Below, one piece after another: positions 1 to 12,900 of a DNA stretch of 64,000 nt. A program made the position numbers and the translations under genes. This DNA is from Chromera velia (lineage: Eukaryota > Sar > Chromeraceae). The DNA lies in the NCBI GenBank assembly GCA_018398765.1, contig JAHBMJ010001416.1:1-64000 (forward strand), in the 5' to 3' direction. The notes under the pieces are model-generated. The model made no database searches and was not told the DNA's origin. It saw only the letters and a program-made list of their open reading frames with translations. The first letter of the stretch is position 1. Every line of letters begins with the position of its first letter.

Positions 1-56
1 ACTGACTCACTGACTCACTGACTCACTGACTGACTGACCGACTGACTGACTGGTTC
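1..56. repeat. (ACTG/ACTC)n microsatellite
   Basis: Imperfect 4-bp tandem repeat at the left edge. It probably lies inside an intron of the gene whose last two exons follow. Several introns in this window open with similar GTCA/GTGA arrays. Confidence 0.85.
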
Positions 57-84
57 ATTGGCTGATTTGATTGGTTGAGTGCAG

Positions 85-361
85 AGGCGATCCTCCATTA
101 GGTTCAGAGACGAGGACCTGGGCCTCTCCCAACAACAACAAGCAAACCCCTTCAACGTTCAGGCAAACGAGAATCCGGGAGCAGGTGCGTGCGTCAGCAT
201 GCAGTTTGTTCAATCAATTCATGCAATTCGTGTGCGGCCTTCACGAGACAGTGAAAGACATGAGTCATGGAAAGAAAGACACGTGCGAATGCTTCTTTCC
301 CGTCTCCCCAACCCAGCCATGCAGCCATGCAGCCCAATGTGTTCTTTAATGGGTATCTCCC

Positions 362-409
<48 letters not shown>

Positions 410-678
410 CTGTCCACACGGGTTTGAAGCAAATGAGTTTCTGAATCTGCGTAAGTTTCACGTGACTCAAAGGGAATGATGCATGGGTCTGCAGCTTTCT
501 TTTCTTTTATTTTCTTTACTTTTTTTCTGTCTTTGTGTGTCCGTCCGTTCTGTCTGTCTGACTGACTGCAGCCCTGCAGAGCCCGACGAAGCAGACGGCC
601 ATGGACGTCGAGTGGGGCATGGGAGACGACGACCTGATGCTGCCAGAGGACGGCGAGGGCCCCAACGTCCCGATGTAA
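85..678 (+). CDS. 3' end of an unrecognised gene (two terminal exons)
   Basis: Two exons join in phase: 85-184 (acceptor GTGCAG, donor GTGCGT, leaves one base) and 572-678 (acceptor ACTGCAG, stop TAA at 676-678). The joined tail has a QQQQ run and ends in an acidic stretch, EWGMGDDDLMLPEDGEGPN, then VPM. The gene starts to the left of the window. The intervening intron holds a (CT)n(GT)n microsatellite at 362-411. I do not recognise the family; the tail looks disordered. The evidence is phase agreement and good splice sites only. Confidence 0.55.
362..411. repeat. (CT)n(GT)n intronic microsatellite
   Basis: Runs of CT followed by GT dinucleotides inside the intron of the preceding gene. Confidence 0.9.
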
Positions 679-1218
679 ATGAAGGTCCTGGACCGCATTT
701 CATTAAAATAAAAAGAAAAGAAAAGAACGGTTCTCGTGCATTCGTTGGGATGAGTAGAAATCTGATACAACAAGAAAAGAGGAGAAGAGAAACGACAGAA
801 AAGCGCATTTACAAAGACGAAAAGAAAGCAAGGTGGAGCAATGTCAACCTAAGAAGAAGCGTAAGAATGAAATTCGCCCTTGGGATGAAAAGGGCGAGAG
901 GAAAAAGGGGGTAAATATTCGGAGGATCAGGAAAGACCGGGAAGGGGGGCCGGGGGGGGGGAGGGGGGATAAGTGGATCCACGCTCGCACGATGTGCGCT
1001 CGGGGAGCAGGAGCAATTAATAGTCAGATGCGAAAAAAGGAATTAAATGGAGAACCGACCCGAGTAGGGTCAGGTAGACAGACCAGCAGAGAATTCATAA
1101 ACAACTTCGTCGATCGTATTTAGTCCATCTAACCTACCACACACGAAAAAACGCTCACAGTGTCAAGAACACGTGAGTGAGAGGCTGCAGGGCAGACAGC
1201 AGAGACAGACACATACAG

Positions 1219-1351
1219 AGAGAAAGAAAAGAAAGAACGAAAGAAAGAAAGAAAGAAAAAAAGAAAGAAAGAAAGAAAGAAAGAAAAGAAGGAAGGAAGA
1301 AAGGAAGGAAGGAAGGAAGAAAGGAAGGAAGGAAGGAAGGAAGGAAGGAAG
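1219..1351. repeat. Purine tract (AAAG)n / (AAGG)n
   Basis: About 130 bases of almost pure purine on the plus strand, changing from AAAG to AAGG units. It produces long but meaningless open frames on both strands. Confidence 0.9.
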
Positions 1352-3447
1352 AGATTTTTGACAAAGTTCCTTTTCTGTTCTGGTTTGCCCGTCAAAGCGA
1401 TTTTGTGGTTCCGTCGTTGTTCTTTGTTTGCTTTGTTCTTTGTTTGTTTGTCTTCATGTCTCTTCATGCCTCATCACATCGCATATCTGTATGCTTGTGC
1501 TTGCACTTGTGCTGGCTTGCCACGCCAGCACATGGAAAGCAAAATGTCGTATTTGGGTGGGTTGAAGTCGTAGGACTGGATGTTTCTCTTTCGTAAGAGA
1601 CGCATATGCAGATGAAGTTCAACCCCACTCAATCAATCCAGGGAGCGAGAGAACGAAGAAAACGCACGATCTGGACTGACTTGACATGACTGCACTCCAT
1701 CGTGTGCCCCTCATGCAGACGTATCTGTATGCTCCTTTTGCTTTCCTTTCCTTTTCTTTTCTTTTCTTTTTCTGTTCTCGCTTGTTCGGTTCGTTCTCCC
1801 TCCTCGCTCCTGCTTTGAGAAAGAAAATTGAGAGACGGAAAAGTCCTTCGTAGAGAAAAAAAAAAAGCATACCAGTCATGCTTGTGTCTGTCTGATCACG
1901 CCAAACGATTTAATGAGAATGTGGACTAACTTATTGAATGGATGTACGGAGAATGCGGGTGCAAGGAAACACAACTGTTTGGTTCAGTTTCCCCTTCGCC
2001 CTTATTCATGGAAGCAATTCGACTTCAACAGAATTCATTCTATTGAGAATCTAATGAGTCCAACAAAATACGGTTGCAGAGGAAGTCAATCAATTCACGA
2101 CGTCTGTCAGTTTGTGTAGAGTCTGCAAGGGACGTGTGTGGGTGGCTGAGGAGCCGTCTGGCTGGGTGCGAGTTTGTCTGTGCGAGAGGGGAGGGTTCAG
2201 ACGGGTGGTCAGGGAGAAGACGAAGAGAACCGAAGTAACTGAATTTGGATGTCCTTCGTCGGCTGATTCTGAATTGCGTTTGTTCCTATCTTCAGTCATG
2301 CCATCCTATCTTCAGTCAAACGCGCCCAAAAGACGGGAAGCGAGACTGCAAGAAAACAAAAAAGGAAGGACACAAGAGAAGGAACGAAGGAGTGGGTGAG
2401 GGAAAGTCGGCTTAATTCAACCCATGCATCCAGGGATGGTTGTCTAGATTTCGGTCCTCCAAGCAACCATCCACGCATCCGTTTGTCCGTCCGTTCGTGT
2501 ATCTCCTCCCAGCAGGCAGCAGGCAGGCAGGGTGTGCCTGCCCTCCTTTTGTCTGCATGCCGTTGTTTTTTTTTTGTGAAAGACGCGCATCCATCCCTCT
2601 TCGGTGCTTGTGAACTTCCGAGGGGACGCGCCGGCCTTTTTGTTTGAAATGTCCAAGCCCCGCTCCGGCCTCGGTATCATCGTCCTATCGTTTCGTTTCA
2701 TCATCGCACAACTGCCTCCTGACAACTCTCCAAGTTCATTGACGAAACGCAACATCTGAAGCAAAAGGAGTTCTTGCAAGGGAGGGGGGGTATGCAGACA
2801 GTTAGTTCATGACGGACCAAACGGATTTATTTGTTATGAAGACGGCATGCTGGGAGCATGCTGTCACGCAGAGAAGGAGGCCTAAAGGAAGAAAAGGCAC
2901 TTACATACATGCATTACATACATACATGCATTGATGGAAGGATGGATCGAATTCCAGTCACGGGCAGCAAGCAGGGCCATGCATGCAGGCCGTAGTTTTT
3001 TGTTTTTGCAGCGACAGACGCGCGATGGCCTCAATTTCTTTTTTGTGTTTGTGTATAGAGACAAAAGGCGCATCCGTCATCTGTTCAGCAGGCGTGCGTC
3101 ATGCAGGCAGGCGGGTCCGGATCTCGGGAGGGAGTGTTTGAGTCTTCAGATCACGGTGTGAGTCCCGTTTTGTCCTCAATGTCCCCCCAATGAACGAAGA
3201 GCAGAAAAGAATCGCATCGATCTTGCCTGCAAATGACGAAGTGCTTCTCTGCAAACAACGGGGAGAGAAACAAAAAAACCTTGCAAGGGCCGGGTGAATG
3301 CATGAGGGGCATGGCTCGAACAGAAATGTAGAGAAGGAAGTATCCTGTCCGAGATCAGAAATCATCCACAGGTAACGGATAAAGCGGAGCTAGGAGGGCG
3401 AAGGATCTGATGGATCAATAAATGAGACGATGCATGGCCCGTTTTTT

Positions 3448-3523
3448 TTGCAGTCTGCCTGCCTGTCTGCCTGTCTGCCTGTCTGCCTGTCTGCCTGCCT
3501 GCCTGTCTGCCTGCCTGTCTGCA
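3448..3523. repeat. (CTGCCTGT)n microsatellite
   Basis: Tandem CTGC/CTGT units with no coding value. Confidence 0.85.
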
Positions 3524-3724
3524 CCACACTGTGGAGAAAGGGATCAGCGACCCACGGACAGGATCGTAGTCAGGAAAGGCGTTTGCCCGTGTGTTTGATG
3601 AAAGCATAAAGAAACAGATTCATTTGAACCAATTTGCCGAGCCCCACATCTGATTTCATGCAAGCATAAAGCAACTGCATGGCGTGCATGACCTTGAATT
3701 ACTGCGGTTGCTCAACCGTTCGCT

Positions 3725-3904
3725 CAATTCCGTTCGGAGTGCGTGCAGCATTTTCTTTTTGGTATGAAAGTAAACGCAATTCCGTTCGGAGTGCGTGCAG
3801 CATTTTCTTTTTGGTATGAAAGTAAACGCAATTCCGTTCGGAGTGCGTGTAGCATTTTCTTTTTGGTATGAAAGTAAACGCAATTCCGTTCGGAGTGCGT
3901 GCAG
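3725..3904. mobile_element. 52-bp tandem array containing degenerate CATACAG-type hairpin elements
   Basis: The 24-bp host segment starting CAATTCCGTTCGGAGTG occurs four times (3725, 3777, 3829, 3881), separated by three copies of a 28-bp insert that starts CATTTTCTTTTTGGTATG and ends GAAAGTAAACG. Insert ends match the arms of the palindromic elements found elsewhere in the window (ATTTTCTTT and GTATGAAAG), so the array can be read as three insertions each flanked by duplicated host sequence, or as later tandem amplification of one insertion. The third host copy has one substitution. Confidence 0.6.
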
Positions 3905-4642
3905 ATTTAAAACTGAAAAACCCGACACAACAATGCTGTACGTGGAAGTCGTCGGCTTTCACATTTATTCTGGCACGAGACCATAGTGTAGATCAACCAA
4001 CGGATCGAGAACTAATGAGAGGTCCCTTGCAGGACTTTGCCCAACAGAAATCAAATCAGGGGGGGGGGAGAGAGAGACGTGAAGGAATTTGCATGCATGC
4101 ACAGAATTCAAACAAGCGTACGTGTTTGTGCTTGTCAATTTGCTTGCACATATGTGAAGATGTCGATCTGTCTTCTATTGTTCTTTGCATGCCCTTTGAA
4201 TTTGCTGTTTCTGACTACACGCACGACATATCGCCGAACTCTTTTCCCTTCCCCTGCCTTTCAAGGACTACGAAAGGCCTCCGGCCTGACTGCCTGACTG
4301 CCTGCCTGCCTAGCTGCCGGCTTGCAGTGCAAGTTCGCGGCGGGCCGAATTCGCGCGGATGTTCCTTCAGAGACCTACCACGTGCACCTTTACCCACCGA
4401 CCGACCATTCCTAACGTACAGCCTTAATTCACCTGCCAATCTCAATGGAGAAGTGGATCGCGCCACTGTACGCAGTCTTATAGCTCAGTCGCTTTTCAGG
4501 CTTGCTGTTTGCAGTGCATCCAGCAACGCATACAAACAGAAGGCTGCAGATTACATATTACACTGGCAGGTCCTAGATTGATGCTGCTCACACAACTGCG
4601 CAATGCTGATTTATCATTATCAGCACACGTCAACGCTATGGT

Positions 4643-5375
4643 TAGGCTATCGGTCGGTCCATAATTAGGCGCCTAGCGTTCAAAAAGTCAACACAACCAT
4701 GATATATTCATTAGTATGAAGAGTGAATGTACTAACTTTATAGCTAGAATAACGGTGAATAAATGTTTTATAAAAAGTCCTTCTCTATGTTTCTCTGTAA
4801 ATATTATAATTAAAATGTACAGTTTACTATATCAATTATTTATGCATATTATCTACGAGATTATCTGTTAAACAAATCTTGTTGAAGGATGACTAAAATC
4901 ATGATTGAAGTTTAATTCAACCTAGCTAGAATTTAGCCATGCAGTTGAGATTCAATCTAGGATTAAATGGTGCTTTAGATGGTGCCGCTCAACACTAGGC
5001 GTCACAGCCCCAGCAAAGGGTAATTGCTTCCATAAAATGATATACACTCAAAGGGCTATTAAAGTAATAATCAATTTATTAAATGGCAAGCAATCAATTA
5101 TGCTAGCAATTATGTAAAAAAATGCGTTTAAGCCGGAGGACACTTAGTGTCTACTTAGATGTACTGATGGAAGCTAATGGACATTATTTCTACGAAGCGA
5201 TATTGTGAATTTCATACTAAAAATGAAGTTGTCTAGGAAAGCTGTATCTTTTACATGTCCACTGGCACCACTGCTGTACCAACTGAAATGCACAAGCACT
5301 TTGATAGCATGTTTATATAATACCCTGTTTGTGTCGATTCGTTGATAGTTTGACGCCTAAGGATGGGCCGATGGC
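4643..5375. other. AT-rich insert, possible decayed DNA transposon
   Basis: Base composition becomes strongly AT-rich compared with flanking DNA. The left edge (CTATCGGTCGG, then TTAGGCGCCTAGCGTTC) resembles the reverse complement of the right edge (ATCGGCCCAT, then TTAGGCGTC). A similar string, TATCGGCC then TAGGCGTCTAGCGTTC, appears at 18225-18257. This suggests a shared transposon terminus. No clean target duplication was found and no transposase is visible. Confidence 0.35.
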
Positions 5376-5420
5376 GGTGGCGTATGATTGTGATGTCTGC
5401 AATCTCGTCTCAAGCTCTCT

Positions 5421-6065
5421 CTATCCGCGGGCAAAAAGCCCTTCGAAGAATCCTTTCACTTTGTCCTTTGTCCCGATGCTGAACGCTTTGGCATACTTTG
5501 GCGCCTTGAAGAAAAAGACGAAAGACAGTCGCGTACCCTCCCCCTCTGAAGCGGCTTCACAGACCCGGTGCTCATGAGTGTCGTTCACGCCCAAAGGCAT
5601 GAAGTACAAATCCCCTGCTTTCGGGAGAACGTCCACGACCTCAGACTTTGTCTTCAGGTCTCGAAATTGGACTTTCCGCCCGTGGCCGAGGGAGAGCACA
5701 ATGATATGCTCTCCATAAGTGTCAGTGTGCCACGGTAATGCATGGGACGAATCAGCAAACCGATTGCAGAACACAAACGAAATCTTGCCGTCCATGTGCT
5801 GCTCAATGCGCTCACACAGTGCGTCCAACTTGCCAAGTCCCGGCCACTTGGCTGCCTGCCGCTGGCTGCGATCAAATTGGTAAGCATGCTGGCTCAGCTT
5901 CCCTCCATAGAGCACAGGGCTTCTGTCCCACGGGAAGATGCGGTCATCGTTCAGACTCACAAAAAGCTCATCGGCCTCGGGCTTGGACAGGAAAGAACGG
6001 AGCAGGTACACGCCCGCTTTCTGCTCGGCACCTGCCAGCCGGGAGAGGAAAGGAGTGTCGCTCAT
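5421..6065 (-). CDS. AlkB-like 2-oxoglutarate/Fe(II) dioxygenase
   Basis: Single-exon gene of 214 residues. The double-stranded beta-helix core of the AlkB family is visible: iron ligands H113 and D115 in the segment PWHTDTYGEH, the distal ligand H166 in DTHEHRV, and the 2-oxoglutarate-binding Arg R179 in the TRLSFVFF strand. Family members oxidatively demethylate alkylated bases in DNA or RNA, or lysines, using Fe(II) and 2-oxoglutarate. Length fits a compact AlkB homologue with no added domains. There is no obvious signal or transit peptide, so cytosol or nucleus is likely. The substrate cannot be read from sequence. The start is the first ATG of the frame. The next gene is transcribed divergently 880 bp away. 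It is unusual here in lacking introns. Confidence 0.85.
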   Translation of the reverse strand: MSDTPFLSRLAGAEQKAGVYLLRSFLSKPEADELFVSLNDDRIFPWDRSPVLYGGKLSQHAYQFDRSQRQAAKWPGLGKLDALCERIEQHMDGKISFVFCNRFADSSHALPWHTDTYGEHIIVLSLGHGRKVQFRDLKTKSEVVDVLPKAGDLYFMPLGVNDTHEHRVCEAASEGEGTRLSFVFFFKAPKYAKAFSIGTKDKVKGFFEGLFARG

Positions 6066-6945
6066 TGCTGATCAGAGTTTCGGCACTGAGTGCTTATAGA
6101 AATGGCAGTCTGAGAAACAGGTGGGAGAGACGCACGCACGCATGTATGACTTCCATCCAATGATATATATATATATATATCAGGACAGCAACCTGTTGCA
6201 GTGTTGCTCAGGATTAAAGAAACGTTCCTCAGACTCGGCGCTTCAGTGTCAGTGGAAATCGACTCTTCAAAGGGATCAAAAATGGAAGTGCATGACGTGT
6301 ACGAGGTGATCTGACAATGGACACGTACTCGATCTTCAACCAGAGTCGGATGTTGCACGCACGCACCCACAAAGATGCAAGTTATCAAAATGCAACACAT
6401 TGCAACACATGCATTTAAAAAAACACACATGCATGCACTGCGTATGCACTGCGTGGAGTCGGTGATGCATGAATGGAGGTGTGATATTTTGCTATTAATT
6501 TGATTTTTTTGCAATTAAATCATTTTGCTGCATGCATGCTTCAATGCATGATCCTCTCTTGATTGTGTTGCTTGTCACCCTAGCTCTCGCGTGTATTCGC
6601 GTACAGACAACATATATACAGAGGCAGGCCCACTAGAAAAGTTATCTTTCAGACCGGACTCGCACTGAGACTGGTAATGCGCAACTCAGGTCCTGACGCT
6701 CCTCCTTCGTTATGCGACATTGAAGTGCGCAGGAACTTGGAAACGCCTCGGGATTGGTCAGACTGATCTGCACCATCCTGGCATACAGCAAAAGTTTTCG
6801 AAATCAGGTGTTGCTGTACAACACATTGTCCCCTTAATTGTGCTGATTGCTCAACACGTTGTTCTGGCTAAGGTTGCTGCATCACGGCTTTCTGTTCTGT
6901 GCGCCTGAGATATAGAAAGCAGACCTCTTAGTTTTCCTCCACAGA
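6066..6945. promoter_or_regulatory. Divergent intergenic region between the AlkB-like and GAP50-like genes
   Basis: The 880 bp between two outward-facing genes must hold both promoters and 5' untranslated regions. I see a short (AT)n run at 6162-6180 and repeated CATGCATGC strings, but no core promoter motif I can name with confidence. Confidence 0.4.
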
Positions 6946-9900
6946 ATGGCTTCCTTTCCGATCCTTCATCGCTCCAAGGGGCAGCTTTCCTCTCTCTTCC
7001 TTGTCTCCCTACTGTTGTTCTGTCTTGACTGGCCAGGAAAGCTTCTTCGTGCAAAAGCAGAAGAAGCGGAGACACAGGAAAGTCCTCAGCCCTCCACTTC
7101 CAACACGATCATGCACAATGGGCCCCTGAACTTTGCCGCAATAGGGGTGGGTCCGTGAAGAGAGACACGCGCCTTGTCCATGCACTCGCTTGTTTCGGCA
7201 CAGCTTGCGTCCCTGGCTCCCTGCCATTGACACGTGTGCGTGCCTTCTCCTTACAAGAAACGTGTGTGCTCTCATGCTTCCCTGTGGTCTCTCAATCGAT
7301 CCCCATTGTCACTTTCATACACACAGCGACTGCGTGGGCGACAATGGCTCACAGAATGCTTTGAACGGACGGAAGAGCAAGCTCTTATTATAGAAAAAAC
7401 CGACTCGCTCCTCTTTTTTTGGATTGCTTTCAGCACACACCGCTGTGCAAGCTTCTTGTGGTTTCATGGATGTACAAACTGACTGAGCTGCAGAATACCG
7501 GGAAGGGGAGAACCCGAGAGAGAGCTCTGGTCGCCCAAGCAATGGCCAGAGAGGAAGTCCGTCCTGATTTTCTCATCGTCCTGGGCGACAACTTTCCCTA
7601 TCCAAGTGAGTTGACTCTTTATGGGAGTGGGATTCCCTTCAGTGTCACTAGAGAAGAGAAGAGAAGAGACCGAAGAGAAAGGATGCGGCCCGACCAAACT
7701 GAGCAGAAATAAAAGTCTTGGAGCGATCGACTTTGGCTGCATTATTGCCCCGGGGTCGGAAAGGAAAGGAAACGCAAGGAAAGGACCGATCTATTGTCCC
7801 TTCAATCCTCTTTTAACCATGCATCCTTGGTGTGTTTTCTGTATGGTTTCTTTCGTCGGTTTCCGCTGCCACCAGCCGCCCACCATGCATGCAGTCTATT
7901 CTTGTCTCCTAGCTACTTTTAGCTCCAGAGAGTCGGTCAGCGAGAAAGGAAAGCAGTGGAAAAGTCGTCTGTTGTTGCTTTCCTTTGGTAGCACCCCACC
8001 CTCCCCTCCCTGCCGATCTGCCCGCCTGCCTTCTCGTATTCAATTCCCTATTTCGCTTCCTGCTTCTTGGCCCCTCTCCCATGCAACTGCACCACACGGC
8101 ATGTGAGTCTTTTTTTTTTTTCCCTCCTTCCTGCTTCTTGGCCCCTCCCCCATGCAACGGCACCACACAGCATGCAGACTCCACAGAGAGACAGCATCTG
8201 CCCGCTCGACGCGAAGAGCGAAGGAGGTTGTCTTGAAAGTTCGAAAAGTGGGTATAAGAACTCTGTGGTGCATTGCACATTTGACAATTCCACAATTGCA
8301 CTCTCTGCCCATGACCGCATTCATTTCTGTTGTGTCTCCCCACATGAGTGCAGACCACCTCTCCCCAGATTCGACGGAGTGGGGCGTGGACATGTACCAT
8401 CTGTACAACAACGGCAGTCTGGAGGGGGTAGAAATGAACCCGGTCATGGGTCAGTCTCAAAAAGTGCAAAAACACCGATCGATTGTTTCACTTCAGTCCC
8501 AAGTACGAATAAAAAAGAGCAGCCATGGATAGATGAGTGGCAAGAGAATTGAAAACATAAAATCACGTGAGAATTCAGACTGAGAGGCCCAAAAGAGTGC
8601 AATTGAAAACGCTGTCGTCGAATGGACTTGTGACATGATCTGAATCTATTCATTCCACACTTGGAGCAAACAAAAAAGATCGAATGAAGATCCCTTTGTT
8701 GGATGCTTGCTTGCTTGCAGGAGAGACAGGATGGCTCTCGACTGATCCCTCTGCTCAGGTCGGTTTCCCTTTCTCTCTCTCTCTCTGTGTGTGGGGGGCG
8801 GGGGATCGGCGCAAGCAAAGGGCCTTCGAGACGACTCCCCCAATTTCTTCTTCGATCTCTCGCTTTGCCTTCATTGCTTGGTTTTTTTCAGGATGCGCCT
8901 GTCTGCCTGTTTGTGAAAGAAAGATCCCAATCGTGACCGGCGGATGGGAAGGTGACAGAAAGCCTTCTGCTGTACTTTGGACTAGATAAGCGGATACATA
9001 GAAAGAGAAAAAGGAAAGAGGAGAGGAACGCTTCCCCACGGTGTCTTGTTCGCTGTGACTGTACACAAGGCAAGCTGCTAGATTGAGGTCAGATAGAGAG
9101 ACGAAATAAACGCAAAAACCTGAGAAGAGACCAAAACAAACATGAGTCACACGACCCTTTTTTCCTCCCTTCTGGCTTCAATTTCTCTCATTCGGCCCCT
9201 CAGCTAATTGCATTCTATTATCTTGTCATACTTGGATCGGGGGTTTTCCGCACTGCAGGTGAACAAGTACTATGTGGGGAAGGTCTTGAGGGCAATCGCG
9301 GGGCAGCAAAGTCGACAATCCAAATGGTACGTGGGAAACTTCAAAGAGTAAAATGAGGTGCAGGGGGTGTCTGTCTCGCTTGCTCAGTTTTTCCAATCAG
9401 CCATCTCTGGAGACGACCTCCAAGAAACCTGGTCACTTCGTGTGTGCTTCTGTCTATCAGCGAGCTACTTTCAAGTCTGGCTGTCTTCCTGTCCGCCTTT
9501 CTTCTGTCGACGTCTTGATGCTCATGGATGCATGCAGGCACTTTCCAAATATCTGGTATGCTCACACGCGAGTTTTCAATGTGAGTCTGTCCTCCTCTCC
9601 TCAACGTTATCTTCTTGCCAGCCGACTGAATTTCGCTCCGTCTCTCGCTTTTGCACAGCTTTTGTCTTTTTCTTTTGCATTCACGGTCATGGGTCGGTAC
9701 TTCCCTCAGATTTACTTCCCTTGCTCCAACACAAAAGTGCGCGCGCTGATTGTGCTGGTTGCGTTCCAAGGGAAGGGGTGGAGGGGGAAACGCAGCGTAG
9801 CGTTGCCCGCAGGAAGAAAGTAAGGAAGGAGGCACAATTCAGGGGAAGGACATTTCTTTGATTTTGACTGAAAGAGACAAGAGAGAGAAAGAGAAAGAGC

Positions 9901-12900
9901 AATTGATAAGAAAGAAATGGGTCTTGGGCGTCCTTGCATGGATTTTTTTTTTCATTCATTCTCGGCCTCTTATGGTCTCTTTACAAGAATGAAAGTGTTT
10001 ATCAAAATGGACGTCGTAGGCCTCTTTTATGGGGGAACATAAGGCAGCGCGAAGACATCGGATTTTCAAGTGTGTACACACAAGAACGATTTTGTTCGTA
10101 GAGTGCATGGAGTTTTATGCCCATCTAGCTGTCAATCTGCATGAGTGTGTGGAATGAATGAGTGTGCAGGACGGAGGGAAAAACTCTGCGGCTCTGTTCG
10201 TCCACATGGATACCTTTGTGGCCTGTGCAAGCGAGCAAGTGTCAGTCAGTCAGTCAGTCAGTCAGTCAGTCGGGAGCTTCGTTTCCAATCCTTCCTTCCT
10301 TCCGTCCTTCCTTCCTTCCTTCCTTCCTTCCTTCCTTCATTCATTCATTCATTCATTCATTTTTTGGGATTCATTTCTTTTCCCCTGTGCACGCGTATCC
10401 TCTCTTTCATGCGTAAAGGTGATTGTTCGACTTTCCTCTCGGTTTCAGATTCTCTCTCTCTTGTGTGTCCGTTTATGCATGATTTTCTCTCTGTCTGTTG
10501 GCCTCTCTGTTTCTCCGCCTGTCGGTCCAAAAGAGAAAAAACACGTTTCATGCAGTCTGACCGTCACTCTGTTTACGTCCTTTTCTCTGCTCGTTTTCTT
10601 CATGGGAGAATGTGCCATCGATTGGCGGAAAAGCTGACTAGATGAATACGTGCATGGGGAACTGAGTGCAGACTGGGTATGGTGAGCAACGAAGGCAACT
10701 TCAGACAATTGAGGGCCCAACAGGGATCCTGGCTGCAGGACGTCAGTCAGTCAGCTGCACTGCATGGTTTCGTTTCTTTCTGTTTCTATGAACGGATGGG
10801 TGAATCACTAAATAATGCTTGTTTGTGTTGGTATGCCTCGTTGGGAGTTTGTTCGTGTTTTCTGATTCGTCTCGCTCCTTTCTTTGCCGTATTTTCCACC
10901 CTCCTGTAGTAATAAACCTGCTTTCATGTTCCCCGCTCCTTTTTTCTTTTTTGGTGGTCATGAATTCCTGCCTGCCTCCTGCATTTTCTTCTTCAAAGGT
11001 GAGTTTGCAGACTCTCGAGATGGGCATGCTTTCATTTTCACACAGAATGCATCTTGAAAACGAATGCATCTTGGTGCATGAGTTTGATGCATGCAGACTC
11101 TGGAGATGGGCACGAGATCCGCTGACTGGATCATTCTCGTTGGGCACTTTCCGGTTGGTCGGGTGGTGGTGGATGGATCGATGGTGCTTCTCTCCTGCAG
11201 GCCTCAATTCCTTAGAACGATCTGATTGCCTGCCTCTCTGCTGGTGTGCTTGCCTTCGCCTCTCTGTACGTGTCTCTTTAGCTGTGCAGGCTCTTTGTCT
11301 ACGACCTACTTCTCACATACAGACCTATGCACATGCATACATGAAGGAAGGATCCACTCTTCCGTATCTTGATCCTTGTGGTTCCTCTCATTTGAATTCT
11401 TTCAGACATGCTTGCCCTTGGAACTTCAAATTCAGGACTGGAGAACTGTTTGTTCTTCTGTCGATCGAGGAAAGAAAAGAGGACGAGCGTAGATGTGTGT
11501 GCATGTGCGGCTGCTTGCCTGCCTCTCTATCCATCATTGGACGTACCCGAGAGGAGAAGTGGTCCAGGCGTGCATTGGATGTTGAAAATTGATATCATCT
11601 CTCGACCTGCCTCTATCGCCTCCATCTGTCTCCTTAATTCCTCAACCATGCATGCATTCATGCAGGTTTGGGCGAAGGGAATTGACGGGCAGGGGCCGGT
11701 GTTTGACACGAGGACGGAGGAGTGCATGACGGACAAGATACTGCCTGCCATTATTGAGGTCAGTAGGTGGCCAGCAAACATTGGGAGCGGGCGCTTGATC
11801 GAGTGAAGAAAATGATTTGTCATACACAGAGCTGCTGAGTGGTCCAGCGACAGGCAGAGTAGAACTTGGGCTCAGAATCGTGCAAAAGCAGAAATGCAGA
11901 GAGACCGACTTGATTGATTCCATGATGATAAAACGACTCCATCCATGAGAAACTGCATGCCCATCCTGTTGAATGAATGAACGTGCATGCAAATTTTTAG
12001 CATCAAAGTCATCTCTTTGCTCGCAATTGATCATCTCTGCATGTGGAATGTTGTCCCGTCAGTCATGTTTCTTGATTAATTGATTGATCTTTTCGTTCGT
12101 GTGTCTGCGTGGGTGTTCCCTCACATTCCCCTGCTGGCTGCATGATGATGCAGAGGTATCGGGTAGATCTGTACTTGTCCTCCCACACGCAGAGACTGGC
12201 GATGATGCGCAAGAAAACAAACGTGAGTCGAATCTGCATCTCTTCTATGAGGGAAAAAGGCAAAGAGCCTTTGAGCTGAAATGGAGGGAGAAAGGTCACT
12301 CACTCGGACGCCTGCCCTTTTTTGCTGTTTCTTTCGAGCTTTCGATTGCATGAGCGTCTGTCTTTCTTTTTCTTGTTTCTTTTCTTGCTTCGATGGAACA
12401 TTTGATGCCTGTGATGACTTCCCCTTTGGAGTTCCATGTGTCTTTGCTATTGGATGGACATCTACCGACCGGCATGCCCTCCTGCAGCCGACTGACCCCT
12501 CAACACTCGTAGTGGTTGCGGGCACGGGAGCGGAACCGGGGTCCTCGTGGTCGTCTGGAGACTTCAAACACCAAATCGAGGGTCAGCAGGAAGGGATGGA
12601 AGACGGGAAGGAGGGAAGGACGGTGTGTGCATGTAGATGTAAGACAAAGAGAGACGTTGGAGCTCGTCTCTTTCCTTTCTCACGTTTCTTGTTTAGTGCT
12701 TCTGCGTTTCTTGGTCGGGACTTCATTTTTTGGGATCCATCCTGAGAGATCGAGCAAGTTTAATTTTCCCCTTAAGTCTCGATCGACTCACTCGGACCAC
12801 TCCGTGGAGTTGTCACGAGGGGACATGCAGAATGGAAGAGAGGAGATGAGAGGAGAAGAGAAAAGGAGAAAGAAAAGAAACGAAAGGATGCCTCTAAGGA

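Larger units (their letters stand above)
679..5420. other. Intergenic region without a supported gene
   Basis: No open frame here shows protein-like composition or phase-compatible splicing. The region holds purine tracts, a CTGC/CTGT repeat, a 52-bp tandem array and an AT-rich insert, listed separately. A 237-codon open frame at 3868-4581 has low-complexity, non-protein-like composition and begins inside the 52-bp array, so I do not call it. Confidence 0.6.

Noticed and set aside
3725-3904. CRISPR array
   Set aside because: Spacers are identical, there are only four units, and the genome is nuclear eukaryotic.
3868-4581. 237-codon plus-strand frame
   Set aside because: It starts inside the 52-bp array, has no domain, and runs through low-complexity sequence.
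8892-8971. A candidate GAP50 exon containing KIPIVTGGWEG that could be the GNHD loop
   Set aside because: Exon 8721-8758 (GETGWLSTDPSAQ) joins directly to 9259 in phase and aligns better with the family; including the candidate requires poorer splice sites.
9846-9970. Possible RNA gene or terminator
   Set aside because: Only purine-rich and T-rich runs are present, with no stable stem or conserved box.
9988-10036. VFIKMDVV-like string resembling the phosphatase core strand
   Set aside because: The exon at 10170-10240 (ALFVHMDTF) matches better and fits phase on both sides.
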